From Gnetum montanum (Eukaryota; Streptophyta; Gnetopsida; Gnetales; Gnetaceae), in the NCBI GenBank assembly GCA_015680685.1, contig MNCI01035354.1, positions 197,921-261,920 of the forward strand: a stretch of 64,000 bases of DNA, given 5' to 3'. The notes beneath the pieces are model-generated. The model was not told the origin of the DNA. It did no database searches and was given only the letters and a program-made list of their open reading frames with translations. The translations under genes and the position numbers were made by a program. Below, piece by piece: positions 1-11,764 of this stretch; the first letter of the stretch is position 1; the number at the start of each line of letters is the position of its first letter.

Positions 1-2256
1 TGAACCCCAACGTGATAAGTATGACCAGACCCCAATATTCCCAACGTGCAAGGGTCCTCATTTTTCATATATTAATCCTCACCATGCTCAACCATTTAGT
101 TATGGGGGATATCCCCCATTTTAATAACAAGTGGGATTAATAAATATTTTTTGTTTTCTTTAATTTTACAATTTTTTTTTCCAGTTTTTCATCTTTTAAT
201 TTCTTGTTTTATCTTTTTTGTCACTTTTTCTTTTTACAAGTAATCTCATCTACAAATAAAACACTCATGTGGCTCATTGGTTGAGGTGTGTTCTATGTTA
301 TCAATTCTCGAACAATCAATTATTTGGACAATAAGCCCATTACACCCACTCATCCATTCTACAAATAGGAGGTTTTGTTCGAGGGTACAGTGATATTCTT
401 GACATTCTTAAAACTTAAAATTAATTTTGTGTTCATTGTACCCAGAATGAAGAAGGATGGATCAAGAGGGAATGATTAGGATGTGACATCAAGGGTACTT
501 GAGGATTCTCTTTCGTGACGTCTGTGGGAGTTATCATGCAATGTGGTTGTACTAAGATCCTTGTAGATCTAACGAAAAATGGGAGTAAGAGTAATCAAAA
601 AGGGCACTATAAACCAATGTTGTTCTAAGGGGGTTCCATTGGAAAGACATGCACCCATGCCTGAAGGTTGGCGGCTTCTCTAGATTTAGTAGTTGAAAGA
701 GAAAAGAAAAAGAAAAGAAAAGCAGACAAACAAATGTCCCACAAAGCAAAAATCACTCTTCCCTTGAACAAAATGCCAAGTGATCATACACCTTGTTTTT
801 ATGGTACTCTCATAGTCACTCATCATGGGATGAAACAATGCGGTGTCACTAATTAGAGGAATGGACTTGGTCTTGATCTTGGAATGATGGGTTAATGACA
901 CATTAATCATGCCTTACACACAAGATTCACTGTGCCCTAGGTCATTTACCTCATGTCCCAATCTCTACAATCCCTTCTATAGTTCGTCGCATCTCACTAT
1001 TCGTGTAATTGTAGCTCGTGTCATGTGTAACGTAGAATTCTTACCTCATTCTGGTGATACTTACATGTGTGTGTGTTTGTGAACCAATGTGGATTACATT
1101 TCACCCTTCTAGTGCCTACTGACATTTTAAGGTGTGGTTACGCAAGGGCATCATAGGTTGGAACCTGCTTTGGGGAGGACCCACTTGCATAATTTTTGTA
1201 ATTTACACTCATAACACATCTTCTGCACACCATCTATTACCCCCAACGTATTGCCAATGATTTTCTTTCCCTTATTACTATCCCTCCGATTCAACATTCC
1301 TATGAATCATCACATGGCCTTTTTCTCCCATCCGAGGTACTTACTAATAAATTCCACACCATCATAATTATTTGTGCCTTTTGAACTAATTGAATTACCC
1401 TAGAACCCCTTAACAATAGCCCAATGTCCTAAGTTTACAACATAAATTTCAAGAAAATCTTAAAAAATTCGGTATCTTTCATTGTGCCCAATATCACTAA
1501 AGTCAAGATATCACGTCCACGATGTATCGTATGTGATATCGCATTCCTTCAAGCTATATATACGTAACCCCCGTGCCACTTCACCTTCAACTATTCACGT
1601 GGGGGGAGTTTTCCAATTTTCTCTCTATGACTTGTGATTGCACAACCCTTGCTTTCATACTCATAACTCGCTCACTGGCACTCCGATTTTCATTTTGTCT
1701 AAACCTACCTAAACCTAGAGTGTTCAGCTTAGTCGTGGGGGAGGGGCACATGCCGAATATGCATAAATTTTTTGAAATTCATCAACGCCCGAAGGACATC
1801 TTTAAGGATAATTAGTTGTAAAACTAAGAATAAAATGTGTCACAAATAATTTCATCCCCTTAGCTATACTAGAAAATTACATTTGGAAACCACCTAAGCA
1901 AAGCAGACTCAACATTATAATCTTTTGGGAACATGTTCTTCCAATAATTAACATCACACAAAAATAAAGTAAATCTATTAAGGCAAGCAGTAAGGTATAA
2001 CCTAACTTTGGTAACAACCTTACTAACGATTGGCCCCGTGTGATTGTAGATGGCCCCGAAACACGGACAACAGGAAGGTCATATTGAAGGTGGGAGCAAA
2101 TGACCTGGGAGAGGAGAAAGACAAGATCCTGTTGGATAACATGCAGAGTAGGAGGAACAATCATTTAGCATCCACCAAGAGGAGCCTGCTACTATACAGT
2201 CAAGGTAGGTAGAAGGAGGAGCGGCTGCTGCGACTGAATAGGGACAACATCTCACG

Positions 2257-3210
2257 TTGCCCCAGGATTGTGTTCAGGCCATTAATGAGAAGTCCACATT
2301 CATTGCAGTGATTGTGGAGTTAAACTTTGGATCATTTGTAGAGTTTGCTCTGGAGGCCATTAGGGATCACCTCACAGGGTCCCTGTTATGGCCTATCCTC
2401 TCTAAAAGTGGTGCCTGGTACTTAAGGGAAACATACCAATTCTGGCATAATAAAGAACAAGGCACCACAGTTAACATTTGTGGTGTGATTGTTGACTTCT
2501 CTATTCAAGACATTTTGAAAGTATTAAACCTTCCAAATACAAGGCCCAAGTTTGCTCAATTATCTACCCATTCAGATCCTGATGTGCGAAGAGTTTGGTT
2601 GGAAAGGGCATATGGCAAGGAAGATAAGACGTTTGGGGAGTTGACAACAAAAGAAAGGATTTATTTTAAAATAGGAACTTATCACCTCTTCCCTACAAAA
2701 GGCTTAAAAAGAATTTCAACATATGCGGTAAGAGGATGTGCAGTGCTCATGGGAAAGGTTAATGCTAACCTGTCTCATCTATATTTTACGGAGATCCTGA
2801 GGCAGTTCGAAGAATGGAAGACAGGGAAGATTGCATTGCCCTTCCCTTGCCTTATCAGGAAGTTGTGCCAATGTGCTAGTATCAGAGGATACACTAATGA
2901 TGTCCTTCGAAAAGCCCAAAATGCTTCATATGCTAAATTGTTAAAGCCACCAGCCGCAAGAAAGATCACTAGTGAGATGTTGGGACTAGAACAAGAAAAA
3001 GAACAACTGGCAAGGCCAACTACAACTCAACTTGCAGGACCTAGCCAACTTCCAAGTATAGGACCCAGCCAACAACAAGAAGTAGGGCCTAGCACAGGCC
3101 AAGATCAACCACCACCACTGCAAGATTACAGACCATCGATGAGCCATCTCAAGGCCATCGCTGAGATGATCAATTGGGGAAGTCATTATGACATAAATCT
3201 CTTCGCGTAA
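2257..3210 (+). CDS. Extra ORF of E1: putative plant-transposon-domain protein
   Basis: This is the longest intact retroelement ORF here, 317 codons. It lies between the post-integrase region and the 3' LTR, where some Athila-type elements carry an env-like ORF. Residues about 71-95 (GVIVDFSIQDILKVLNLPN) and 194-205 (LPFPCLIRKLCQ) resemble the 'putative plant transposon protein' family (PF20167-like); this is recognition by eye. Residues 250-290 are a low-complexity linker rich in G, P, S and Q. There is no signal peptide or membrane segment, so env is unlikely. The frame opens at TTG, with in-frame TAG just upstream (2,239-2,241), and the first internal ATG is near residue 165, so the true N-terminus is probably lost. 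The TAA end (3,208-3,210) is probably also mutational, because homology to element M continues past it. Function unknown. Confidence 0.6.
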   Translation: MPQDCVQAINEKSTFIAVIVELNFGSFVEFALEAIRDHLTGSLLWPILSKSGAWYLRETYQFWHNKEQGTTVNICGVIVDFSIQDILKVLNLPNTRPKFAQLSTHSDPDVRRVWLERAYGKEDKTFGELTTKERIYFKIGTYHLFPTKGLKRISTYAVRGCAVLMGKVNANLSHLYFTEILRQFEEWKTGKIALPFPCLIRKLCQCASIRGYTNDVLRKAQNASYAKLLKPPAARKITSEMLGLEQEKEQLARPTTTQLAGPSQLPSIGPSQQQEVGPSTGQDQPPPLQDYRPSMSHLKAIAEMINWGSHYDINLFA

Positions 3211-3361
3211 TTGACAATGCCATATAGCCCATGGTTTCTTTGGATCGCGCAAGGGGTGAAGTGTCCATCCAAACAGGAGGAGGGAAAAGCACTTGGTCAC
3301 AATAAATCTCGGGGAACACTGTGTCTTTTCAAGTGTAATTAGAAACTGGTGAAGGGCCATA

Positions 3362-4786
3362 GTGGTGGTCATGCAACACCAGGATGCAGCGGGAGCCGCA
3401 AAAGTGGTCATAGACCACATTAAAGAATCGTTCAATGTACTTGTTGTGCCACCGGTAGATCTCATAGGAGCACAGGATGCTCAAACTTTGGCTGGAACCT
3501 TAATGACTCCTACGGAACATGAGGATGTGCTTGATCGATTGCTACAAACAAGACAAGTAATGACATCCCTATTTGACATCCCTCAGGATGTAACGGCAAT
3601 TCAATTAGACCTCATTTCCACCAAAGGAAAGCTGGTCTTGATAGAGATGAGGGCTGATCACACTAAAGCAGAGGTGCAAAAATTGCAAGAAAGGCTTATG
3701 ACCCTATAAGCAGCATAGCAGGACCTTTTGCAATTTGTTCCCGCAAACCAACTGGACAATTTCAAAATTAAGCAACTAACCAAACTACTAATGGAGAATA
3801 AGAAGGTGGCAGAAGAAAAAGAGAAGGTTTTTTGGGATGCCTCTGCAGCACAAGCGCAAAATCATGCACATATTAAGGTACTAAAGGCCTTACTAGAGGA
3901 AAACAAGTAGCTTGTTGTCGACAACCTTCAGTTGACTTCTGTGGAAAAGCAAAAGAATGTTCTTGAAGAACATTTCCAACAGTTGCGAGAACAATTCATC
4001 TAGGTCAACCAGGACATGAACCGTTTAGCCAAGGAAAATCGAACCCTCTCAATGGAGGAGGTATGCACCATCCGCCAAAAGATAGCTATTGAAATAAGTG
4101 CATGGAAAAATGAGGCTAAATAGCATGAAAAGCTAAAGGAGCACTTTCGAGACCAAGTGGGGATGTACAAACAAATCATTGAGAAGGAGATCCATATGGC
4201 CAAGGCCCACATCAACGCTATCAGTGCTCAACACACTGACTAGCAAGCCATATTGGACACATATGCATTTTCCTACCAAGCGAAAGTTAAGAACCAGGAC
4301 CTACAAACCCAAGATCTTACAGAATACATGGAGTTGGCAAACCTACGGTATGCCAACCTTGCCATGTTAATAGCAGGGCACCTGAGAACAAAGCTCAAGC
4401 AATAGGTAGCCACCACCTACAGCAAATATGAAACAAAATTTGTAGAATGCAAGAAGATATTAGAAAAACTGGAGATTGCAAATTTTGAACTTGAGGTGGT
4501 TAAAGCAAGCTACCAGGGACAAAAAGGTGTTGCAACAGATTTGGCTCGACAATTTCCAAGAATACAAAGACAAATCCAAAGCCTACGAGGAAGAATGATG
4601 GGTGTTTGTGACTTGCTATGTCAAGGCAAATCAAATGTTTCTGTAGCTACCCTACCCATGGGAAGTGCCGACTCCATCAAACATCGAAACATTAGCATGG
4701 ATGACGCAAGACCCCCGAACCGAAGAGGAGAAACTCTAGGCTATACTCCAATGCCATCAAGTACCAAGACCTGGAGCACAAGATAA
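3362..4786 (+). pseudogene. Broken coiled-coil region of the E1 extra ORF
   Basis: Successive open stretches (3,362-3,709; 3,728-3,910; further pieces to 4,786) read as one long, Q/E/K/L-rich, heptad-like protein interrupted by stops. The stops include TAA at 3,707 and TAG near 3,717, 3,908, 4,001, 4,121, 4,241 and 4,403. In nearly every case the surrounding coiled coil suggests that glutamine stood there. The first part matches the minus-strand ORF of M at 29,532-29,951 (shared block VVxMQHQDA, then a DHIKES block). The later part matches the fragment at 5,870-6,166. It was probably the C-terminal half of the protein encoded at 2,257-3,210, with frameshifts between 3,195 and 3,360. Function unknown. 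Confidence 0.6.
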
Positions 4787-5023
4787 GATAAAAGCACCCA
4801 TGGAGGAGCCATCGCCACTAGGAACTACATGAGTTCCATCAATTTTGTAGCTATAGGATTTTCTTTCGCATTCTTTGTGTTGTGTCTCAATTTTGTTCTA
4901 ATACCACACTGCGGAATAATCCCATTCTCACCAATCAATTATCCCATAGCTATCCATCGTGTAATCAATGAAGCTTGTTCTCACCATAACTCGAGGATGA
5001 GTTTTCATTCAGTCATGGGGACA

Positions 5024-5859
5024 TGATGAGTTATCATTTTATTGGCCGCTATATCGCATACATGATATTGCATATACAATATCGTAGCCTATGTTCTCAT
5101 CTATAAATAAGAGGTAGACAGATCTAATAGGCAAGTTTTTGAGAGGTAGTAGTTAAAAATTGTTAGATTTAAGCTTCTTTTTACATCAGTTTCTTTCTCA
5201 ACCCGTCTCTCCCAGTGTATGCCCGCAGTGTGGTGATTGTAATTGTATGACATCCATATTCGAGTGTGATGTACTTGGACACACACATGACCAGCAATAA
5301 AAATTGAGATTACTTCATCGTTGCAACATTCACTTAGTTCAATCATTTATTTTATTGTTATTTACTGCTTTCTTAGTTAATATCTCTTCACCCTAAACTC
5401 CTTTTAAATGTGGAATGAGTACGACTTGATCATGAGCATTTAAGTGTGACTACTTGGTAACCCAGTAGAGTACCTAGGATTTGCATTTGGTAATCCCAAT
5501 GGTGGTCATGCATGAGGTCCAAGATGTATACGGATGATTAAGGAATGGATGCTCATCGCACTTAGGCTAGTTAGATTCTCTCTTACCCTCCCTCTCTCTC
5601 TCTTTCCTTCCTAGCTTAGTTAATATTATTTACCATCATACCCAGGAGTAGCGTTAGCATAGGAACATATCATACACCTCACTCTAGACTAAACCATGCG
5701 TGACAAAGCTAATACTAGTCCAGGTGGGAAGACAATGAACTGCGACCTAAGAATAATTGTTTAGATACCACAACTAGTCTGTTTGCGAAGTTCGACCGGA
5801 TCGTGTGTGAAATGCTCGTATTCGTATGGTTGAGTGTAGGGGTACCTCGCCACTCATCA
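5024..5859 (+). repeat. LTR A, 3' LTR of E1
   Basis: The repeat begins TGATGAG and ends CTCATCA, an inverted terminal pair shared by the other Athila-like LTRs in the window. A TATA box (TATAAATA) lies at 5,102-5,109. The U3 holds several GATATT/ATATCG half-sites. The U5 end 'gtaggggtacctcgccactcatca' has close counterparts at 7,425-7,449 and, inverted, at 53,568-53,592. The conserved 'tcattcagtcatgggg' motif sits immediately upstream, as it does before the P 3' LTR. Confidence 0.8.
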
Positions 5860-5869
5860 GAAGGAATAC

Positions 5870-6166
5870 ATGGCATTGACTAACCTCAGATATGGCAACC
5901 TTGTCATGTTAATAGTAGGTCAGCCTAAAAGTGAGCTGGAAAAACAGGTAGTGACCATCTATGCCATGCATGAGAAAGAGTTTGCAAACAAAAAAGCTAC
6001 TTTGCAAAAACTTCATGTTGCAAACTTAGAACTTGAGGTGGTTAAAGCCCACTACCATGGACAAAGGGATGTCACTTCAAACTTATCCAAGAGACTCACC
6101 AACTATCATGAGTTCAAGAAAAGGGCCAAGGCATTCGAAGAGGAGCGACAAAAGTTTGTGGCCTAG
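5870..6166 (+). pseudogene. Coiled-coil ORF fragment of E2
   Basis: A 98-codon open stretch is homologous to the E1 coiled-coil region; shared blocks include NLRYxNL near the start and NLELEVVKAHYHGQ in the middle. It is rich in K, E and Q. It is truncated at its N-terminus by the E1 insertion and ends at TAG. It is not an independent gene. Confidence 0.55.
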
Positions 6167-6561
6167 TATGTGAAGGCTAATAAAATGTTTCCATAGCTAC
6201 CATGTCCTTGGGACGTACTAACACTAGCACACATCAATTCAATAGCCTAGATGGTACACAATACACGGACGGAAGGAAAGTTGCAAGCATTGCTTGATTG
6301 CTACAAATTTCACAAGCCTGGCGACAAAGGAAAACAACTAATGGAGGAGACACCACCTCCAGGAACTATATGAGCTTTCTTGATTTTGTGTCTTGTCATA
6401 TTATGTCCTAATTTTTGTGAAACACCACTACAGCATGTATAAGTCCATTTGTTTGTTTATTTGAATCAGTTAATAATTCCATACCTTCCCAATATTTTGT
6501 AAATAACATGTTTGTCATTTTGTTTAACTCAAGGACAAGTTTTCATTTAATCATGGAGGTA

Positions 6562-7449
6562 TGATGAGTCATGTTTATGTTAGCCCCAATATTGGATATC
6601 TGATATTGAGGATCTGATATCGAATACACAATATTGGATCCCAAGAAACAATGTTAGATATCCAATGTCATCTCTTCCATGCTAGCTTATAAATACAACA
6701 CTTGGGTGCATAGTCGGGATATAGTTTTAGTTCTTAGTTTTTGATAGTTTTTCTTAGTTTCTTGAATTTAAGTTCTATTATTCCCAATGCATGCCCACAG
6801 TGTGATGTTTGTAATCGTACATCACCTTTGTTCAAGTGTGACATACTTGGACATGTTACATAACTGAAAATAAAGATCGAGATTATTTTCATCATTACAA
6901 TATCCACTTAGAATTATTATTGCTTTAATTATTTAATTGTTTAATTATTTACTATTTTCTTTAGTTAATGTTTCCATTTATTGCTATTTACTATTCCTAT
7001 CATTAAGCAGAATGAGTATGACTTAATCATGAGCACTTAAGTGTAATTACTTAATAGCCCAATAGCGTATTATTTGGTAAACCTAGAGATGTACGCTTGG
7101 CAATCCTAGAGGTAGTCTCACAAAGTCCAAGGCATGTATGGATGATTAAAAGTGAATACTCATTACACATAGGCTAGTTTAGATTTCACTTTTCATTGTT
7201 CATCAACTCAATGAATTACCTCTTTATTGTCATTAGGAGTAACATAGGATTAGATAACATCATATATCTCACTTTGGAGTAAACCATACGTGACAAAGCT
7301 ACCACTAGTCCAAGTGGGAAGATAGTGAACTACGATCAAAGCATAATGATTTAGATGCACAACTAGTCCCATCCATGGAATTCAACTAACTTGTGCATGA
7401 ATGCTTGTGATTTGTATGGTTGGGCGTAGGGGTACCTAGCCGCTCATCA
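6562..7449 (+). repeat. LTR B, 3' LTR of E2
   Basis: The LTR begins TGATGAG and ends CTCATCA, with TATAAATA at 6,688-6,695. The U3 contains many ATATTGGATATC-like repeats (6,588-6,670). R and U5 resemble LTR A but are clearly diverged, so A and B are not a same-age pair. The base run ATATA follows the end. Confidence 0.8.
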
Positions 7450-8439
7450 ATATATATTAAAAATAAAAATTTAGAGTACAAAAGTAGAAGAGTACTATAA
7501 AGAGAAGAAACTCCAAATCAACAAAAAAGGAAATGCCTAACAGTTTTGGGGATGCCTTTTCAAGTTTTCATCCTTACAAACAATCCTTAAAAACCTTCCT
7601 TATGGGATAGGAAATTGAGTATTCCATGAAAAAATTAACATTGAGTGAAGGATAAGGAGGCCCCTGCCTTGTCAATAGAATCAACATTATCAAAATATAT
7701 TGTCTCTCTATCTTAACCAATAGTTGCAAATGAATTATTAGTAGTTAACATATTTTGAATATGTTATCCATTTTGAAGATTTGACATGTAATCACCAATA
7801 AATAAACTTCCTCAATGTTTTTTTATTATGAAGAATCATTTAGAAACCATCTAAATCAACAACAATATGCAAGACCTTAGGAATAAAAATTTGTTTCCCC
7901 TTAGTCATTAAAAAATTCTTTGAAATTGATTTGATTGAAACCTTTCTTAAAGGTATATTTTTTTGAACAGTAAAAAAGAAAAGGGTGGGCTAACTATTGA
8001 AACATCACCAAAAGAAATCATTGTAGGATATATAGGGAAAAACCTTAGCAAGATTTATAATATTTATGGAAGAAATCTTAATAGTGTTTGTAGTAAATTG
8101 TTATTGACTGGCTTGCATAGCCTTTTTTTCGTAGCATAAAAGAACATGAATCAAACATATGATTCTCTTAATGACAATAGTGATATAACATTTGAAGATT
8201 GTAATAAATAACCTTTTGCATATAATCAATTACACAAGCACGCAAAAGAAATTTTTGGTTAAGCAAATCAAGATTCATCTTAGTCTTATATTGATTTTTA
8301 TGAAAACCATATACCTGATCAAATTCTTCGCATCAACATCTGATTTTACTAATTTTATTTTTTACAATAATTCATGTTTCACATCAATTTGAAACATGGG
8401 AATATTGCAACATGGGAGTGTATACCCAAATGAATTTGG
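7450..8439. other. AT-rich spacer, no gene seen
   Basis: The stretch is AT-rich and has no ORF with recognisable content. The short open frame at 8,192-8,392 is low complexity and not supported. It may be old retroelement sequence, but no family was recognised. Confidence 0.5.
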
Positions 8440-8565
8440 GAATAAGGGTTGTTTCATAGGTTTGAGCCTAGGCACAACTACTTGAAGACGTTAGGCTTTC
8501 ACTCATGTACCAACCCTCCTAGGACCCACATAGTGGGATGAGCATTATGGCTCTAGGTGATCCCT
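8440..8565 (+). repeat. Dispersed repeat R, copy 1
   Basis: The core 'gttaggctttcactcat ... gggatgagcattatggctctaggtgatcc' recurs at 17,008-17,122 and at 23,350-23,419 (continued at 43,310). About 45 bp later 'TGTTGAAATTGGAATG' starts at 8,613. In copy 2 the same TGTTGAAATTG follows a polypurine tract. R is therefore probably the 3' end of an old LTR element with its LTR starting at TGTTG. Confidence 0.5.
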
Positions 8566-9279
8566 TTCCTAATCTTAATTAAGATTTTTTAAGAAATCTA
8601 TAAATATTGTAGTGTTGAAATTGGAATGAAATCATGTGTATTAAAATGCAAGGATTTTAATCTTTTAAAAAAATTACAATTATTTACTACTTTAGAATTA
8701 CAAAAAATGTGGTCAATTTCCATGTAGGAGTGTGTATAGATTGCTATTTATTTTTAAGAATACACCCTTACTTGCAACTTTATATTAAATATTTCTATCA
8801 TTACTAAGATTTTTTAAATGTGAAAACTAAGTAAACCTATTTGGGTAGTTGTTGTGAAACCAAGTCAAATGCTTTACGTGGGTGGAAGGTTGGGCCATTT
8901 GCTCAACGGTAGAGTGGAATTCCCATCCAAACATGCTCCGATACCTAGGAGGAGCAAAATAAGGAAATTTTTGTGGGAGCAAGCTCTCCCAAAGACCATT
9001 TTCAAAAACTTCATTTTATCATTTTATTACGCATCCTTTGTTGAAGGGAATACATTTACACTTCTAAGATAAATAGGGGAGAGTATCGATCACATGCTCA
9101 TGTACTTTAAAGTGCAAGAGCTACAGTTAGTAAGATAGGTCACATGCTTTGCACCTAGAAAATATATATTTAAACGGAAGAATGGGCACCGATAATACTA
9201 GCCTAGAGACATGTTCCAACCTAATTACTTTTTTTAAAAAAAGCAAAAATTATGTGATTTTTTGAAGAAAAATCAAACA
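8566..9279. other. Probable old LTR sequence, no gene
   Basis: The stretch follows the TGTTGAAATTG start at 8,613. It is AT-rich to about 8,840, then mixed. No end of this putative LTR could be placed. A tRNA-like phrase at 8,893-8,915 was not accepted as a gene. Confidence 0.3.
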
Positions 9280-9776
9280 TAAGGGAGACTACGAATTGGA
9301 AGCTTGCCCTGCTCCAAAGACTGGAATATATCCGGCTGTACGGCTTAGTGCAAATGGCCAGTCACTCCGGCCAACCGCCATATGTTGAAACCTTCCTGAG
9401 ATCTGATCTGCAACCTTTTTGAACCTCATCATCCCTGGTTGCAACCCGTAATTATACATGGAGACTATAATCCGTGATTGATGAGACATATAATAAGACA
9501 TGAATGACAGTTTGAGCTATTATAGTTGGATCCTCATCATGCCTTTTGTCCACCTCTCCAGCCAAACGCACCCAGAATGAATTGGATGCCGAATGCCAAC
9601 GGCCTTATTATCTTTTTCCTCTCTGATTTGTTTTTTCCACTGCCCTTTTTTCCGAAGTAGTCCAGCAAAGTCAATCCTCTGCTCTGGCCCAGCGGCTTTC
9701 TTTCTTAATTACAGTACAAAATGACAAACTCAAAGCTTCAGGCTCACGGCTCAAGCCCAGGCGCTGTGCTTTCGGT

Positions 9777-10007
9777 TTATTTGTCACCACTCAGAATCGG
9801 GAATCGTCGTGAACGTGAATCATGGAAGTAACTAATAATAAGCCAGCAACAGCAGCAGCAGCCATTTACTGTATTCAAGGACGAGCCTGCTCCCGGGGCT
9901 GCGGCTGTCCATGTTTCGATTGTTGAGCTTGACCAAATCATCGCATTACCCGAGATAAGAAAAGGATCCTCACCCGAAGTTGACGCAGGAGGATCCGGAA
10001 TATTCAT
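9777..10007 (-). CDS. Possible first exon or orphan ORF, unrecognised
   Basis: This is a 76-codon open frame on the minus strand. Its ATG (10,005-10,007) follows directly after a GA-rich leader (10,008-10,035, read on the minus strand), a common context for plant 5' UTRs. The N-terminal half (MNIPDPPASTSGEDPFLIS) has ordinary protein-like composition. The middle becomes poly-Cys from a CTG/CAG repeat, which argues against the whole frame being coding. If real, it would be a short first exon with a donor before the repeat. No family was recognised, and it could be chance. Confidence 0.2.
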   Translation of the reverse strand: MNIPDPPASTSGEDPFLISGNAMIWSSSTIETWTAAAPGAGSSLNTVNGCCCCCWLIISYFHDSRSRRFPILSGDK

Positions 10008-10574
10008 TCTCTCTCCCTATCTCTCTCGCTCTGTGTCCAACTGTCCATCGATCTTACAGAGTACTCGCATATTATTGCAATTTGCAAAGGCAAAGCATGT
10101 TTCCTGCTTGCGTCTGCCGCTCTGCAGGGGCAGACTTTTCTGATTGAGTTCACTTTTTGAATTCAAACAGCGTTAGATTGCATGACGATATGAAAATGTA
10201 CAGAAATATGGTATCCCTTGCAGGTTCATTAAGATTTGTGAGCAAATGATCTCTGGTGCTTCTTTTAGGGATACAGGATAAGTTTTAACGGATAAGTGCG
10301 TTCTGTCATGTTCAGGTTTTGCGACGGCGTTTCAGAGAATGGCAATCCTTTTTCCTGGAGCAGAGATCACGTGAACAAAGGTAGTGGCATGATCTGAGTC
10401 AATGCAGACAAGAGTGAGCATGTTGCTAAAGGAAGATGGGTTCTCTTTGATGGACCGCAGGGTCAGCACACTTTATAAATTTGAAAACAGTAAATAGAAA
10501 AGAAAAAACACTTCAATCCAAATCAAATTCCTCAGACACGTCTGGAACGGATGCCTCTGCAATTTGGCCGGCTC

Positions 10575-10628
10575 TATAAAGCAGGCAGATATTGGAGAGA
10601 GAGTGTTGAAGTTTCACGTGACCACGTG
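10575..10628. promoter_or_regulatory. Double G-box near a TATA-like site
   Basis: Two CACGTG palindromes lie at 10,615-10,620 and 10,623-10,628, two bases apart. TATAAA lies at 10,575-10,580. G-boxes bind plant bZIP and bHLH factors, and a close pair is often functional. The target gene is unclear: about 600 bp upstream of the possible minus-strand exon and 2.7 kb upstream of ACR. Confidence 0.3.
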
Positions 10629-11131
10629 CTTGTGACTGAATATTTTGACGCTTTATTGTTCTGCCTTCAGTTACTTCCATCTATTCGTTTTTAAAATGTC
10701 ATTCTTGATCTTTATTTTAAAATATCCATTTCATGTTCATATGGAATCCCAGGCTTTCCAGCAGTGATATGTTATTGCTTAATGGTCGACAATATTATAA
10801 GAGGCATTCAGGCAGCTTTTGATTGCAAGTTTTTCACATATACTCATTTTGTTGATGACATTTTTTGGAATCCATAATCTTGGTTTGCAGTGAACTTGTA
10901 TAGAGCACCGTTGAAGTTTCAAGCACCTTTTATTTAAGAATCAAGTTAAATGAAAGTCAGTGTTCTTGAAGTTATTCATTAACTTTTAAAAGAAATATAT
11001 TGATTCATTGGAATGCAAAGTAAGCTCATTACCTACCATGTATTGGGTTACTATCTTTGTGGGTCATGCAATGAAGGAACTATGGTACTCATTTGTTCAG
11101 TTAATGCAAGGTTAAGTTATTATTAGAGGCT

Positions 11132-11310
11132 AGTAGGTTACAATTGGTAAGATATACTCTTCAGACTTTGCTTTTATTGTACTAAAACAATATTTTCTAT
11201 GGTACAATCATTTGAAGCGTAGCCAGTAGGTTACAATTGATGAGATCTACTCTTTGGGCTTTCCTTTTATTGCTCTAAAACAATAATTTCTATGGTACAA
11301 TCATTTGAAG
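11132..11310 (+). repeat. 86-bp direct duplication
   Basis: Two copies (11,132-11,217 and 11,225-11,310) start 'agtaggttacaattg' and end 'tatggtacaatcatttgaag'. They differ at several positions. No coding content. Confidence 0.7.
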
Positions 11311-11764
11311 AAAATTCTTGAAGTTTTAAATTGGAATATAATATGTAAACCATGGTATTAGGATGGATGAAATTTCAAGCATATACAAAATATCAAATAT
11401 GCTTTGTTTGGGAAAACTGCTTAGTAGCTTTGTCTCAAATAGACTATGGGTTGAGGTGATCAAGGTGATTTGTACTTTGTATTTTCTTTTAATATACTTA
11501 ATCTCTTCCCAATTTGGAGAGGTCTTTGGTTTATAAGACATTGGTCTTGTTAGCATTTTCCTTTTCATAATCTGGAACTTCACAAAGAATACTTATACCA
11601 CTTTAAGCCCTCTGAAAGAGTGCAATGTTTGGTGGACATTCAATATCCTATTTTTACTCTTTGCATTTGTCTATATGCTCATAACATGCTTCACAAGAAA
11701 TTACCCAATATTAAGCATCTTGCATAAACAAGTGTACTATGGAAAAATAACTTTTTTTCAGGGA

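Larger units (their letters stand above)
1..5859 (+). mobile_element. E1: 3' part of an Athila-like Ty3/Gypsy element
   Basis: The element is cut by the left window edge, and only sequence downstream of integrase is present. Bases 1-1,760 resemble the long post-integrase region of element P (about 50,430-51,840). Shared blocks include the phrase around 'acccatgcctgaagg' (655 and 51,170) and 'ctttggggagga' (1,168 and 51,620). An extra ORF (2,257-3,210), a coiled-coil coding region (3,362-4,786) and a 3' LTR (5,024-5,859) follow. The same order occurs in element M on the other strand. No RT or integrase is visible, so the lineage call rests on relatedness to P and M. Confidence 0.75.
5860..7449 (+). 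mobile_element. E2: 3' fragment of a related Athila-like element
   Basis: Directly after LTR A the sequence enters the middle of the coiled-coil ORF (compare 5,866-6,160 with 4,319-4,600). It continues through a short 3' region and ends in LTR B. The abrupt start at the exact LTR A edge fits E1 having inserted into E2. The E2 5' half would then lie left of the window. The candidate target duplication is GAAGG (5,860-5,864). Confidence 0.65.

Noticed and set aside
260-390. tRNA-like phrase 'tggctcattggttgagg'
   Set aside because: Box A-like, but the box B candidate is badly spaced. May be SINE debris; not supported as a gene.
8891-8960. tRNA-like phrase 'ggccatttgctcaacggtagag'
   Set aside because: It resembles box A but has no convincing acceptor or anticodon stem, and only a weak box B.
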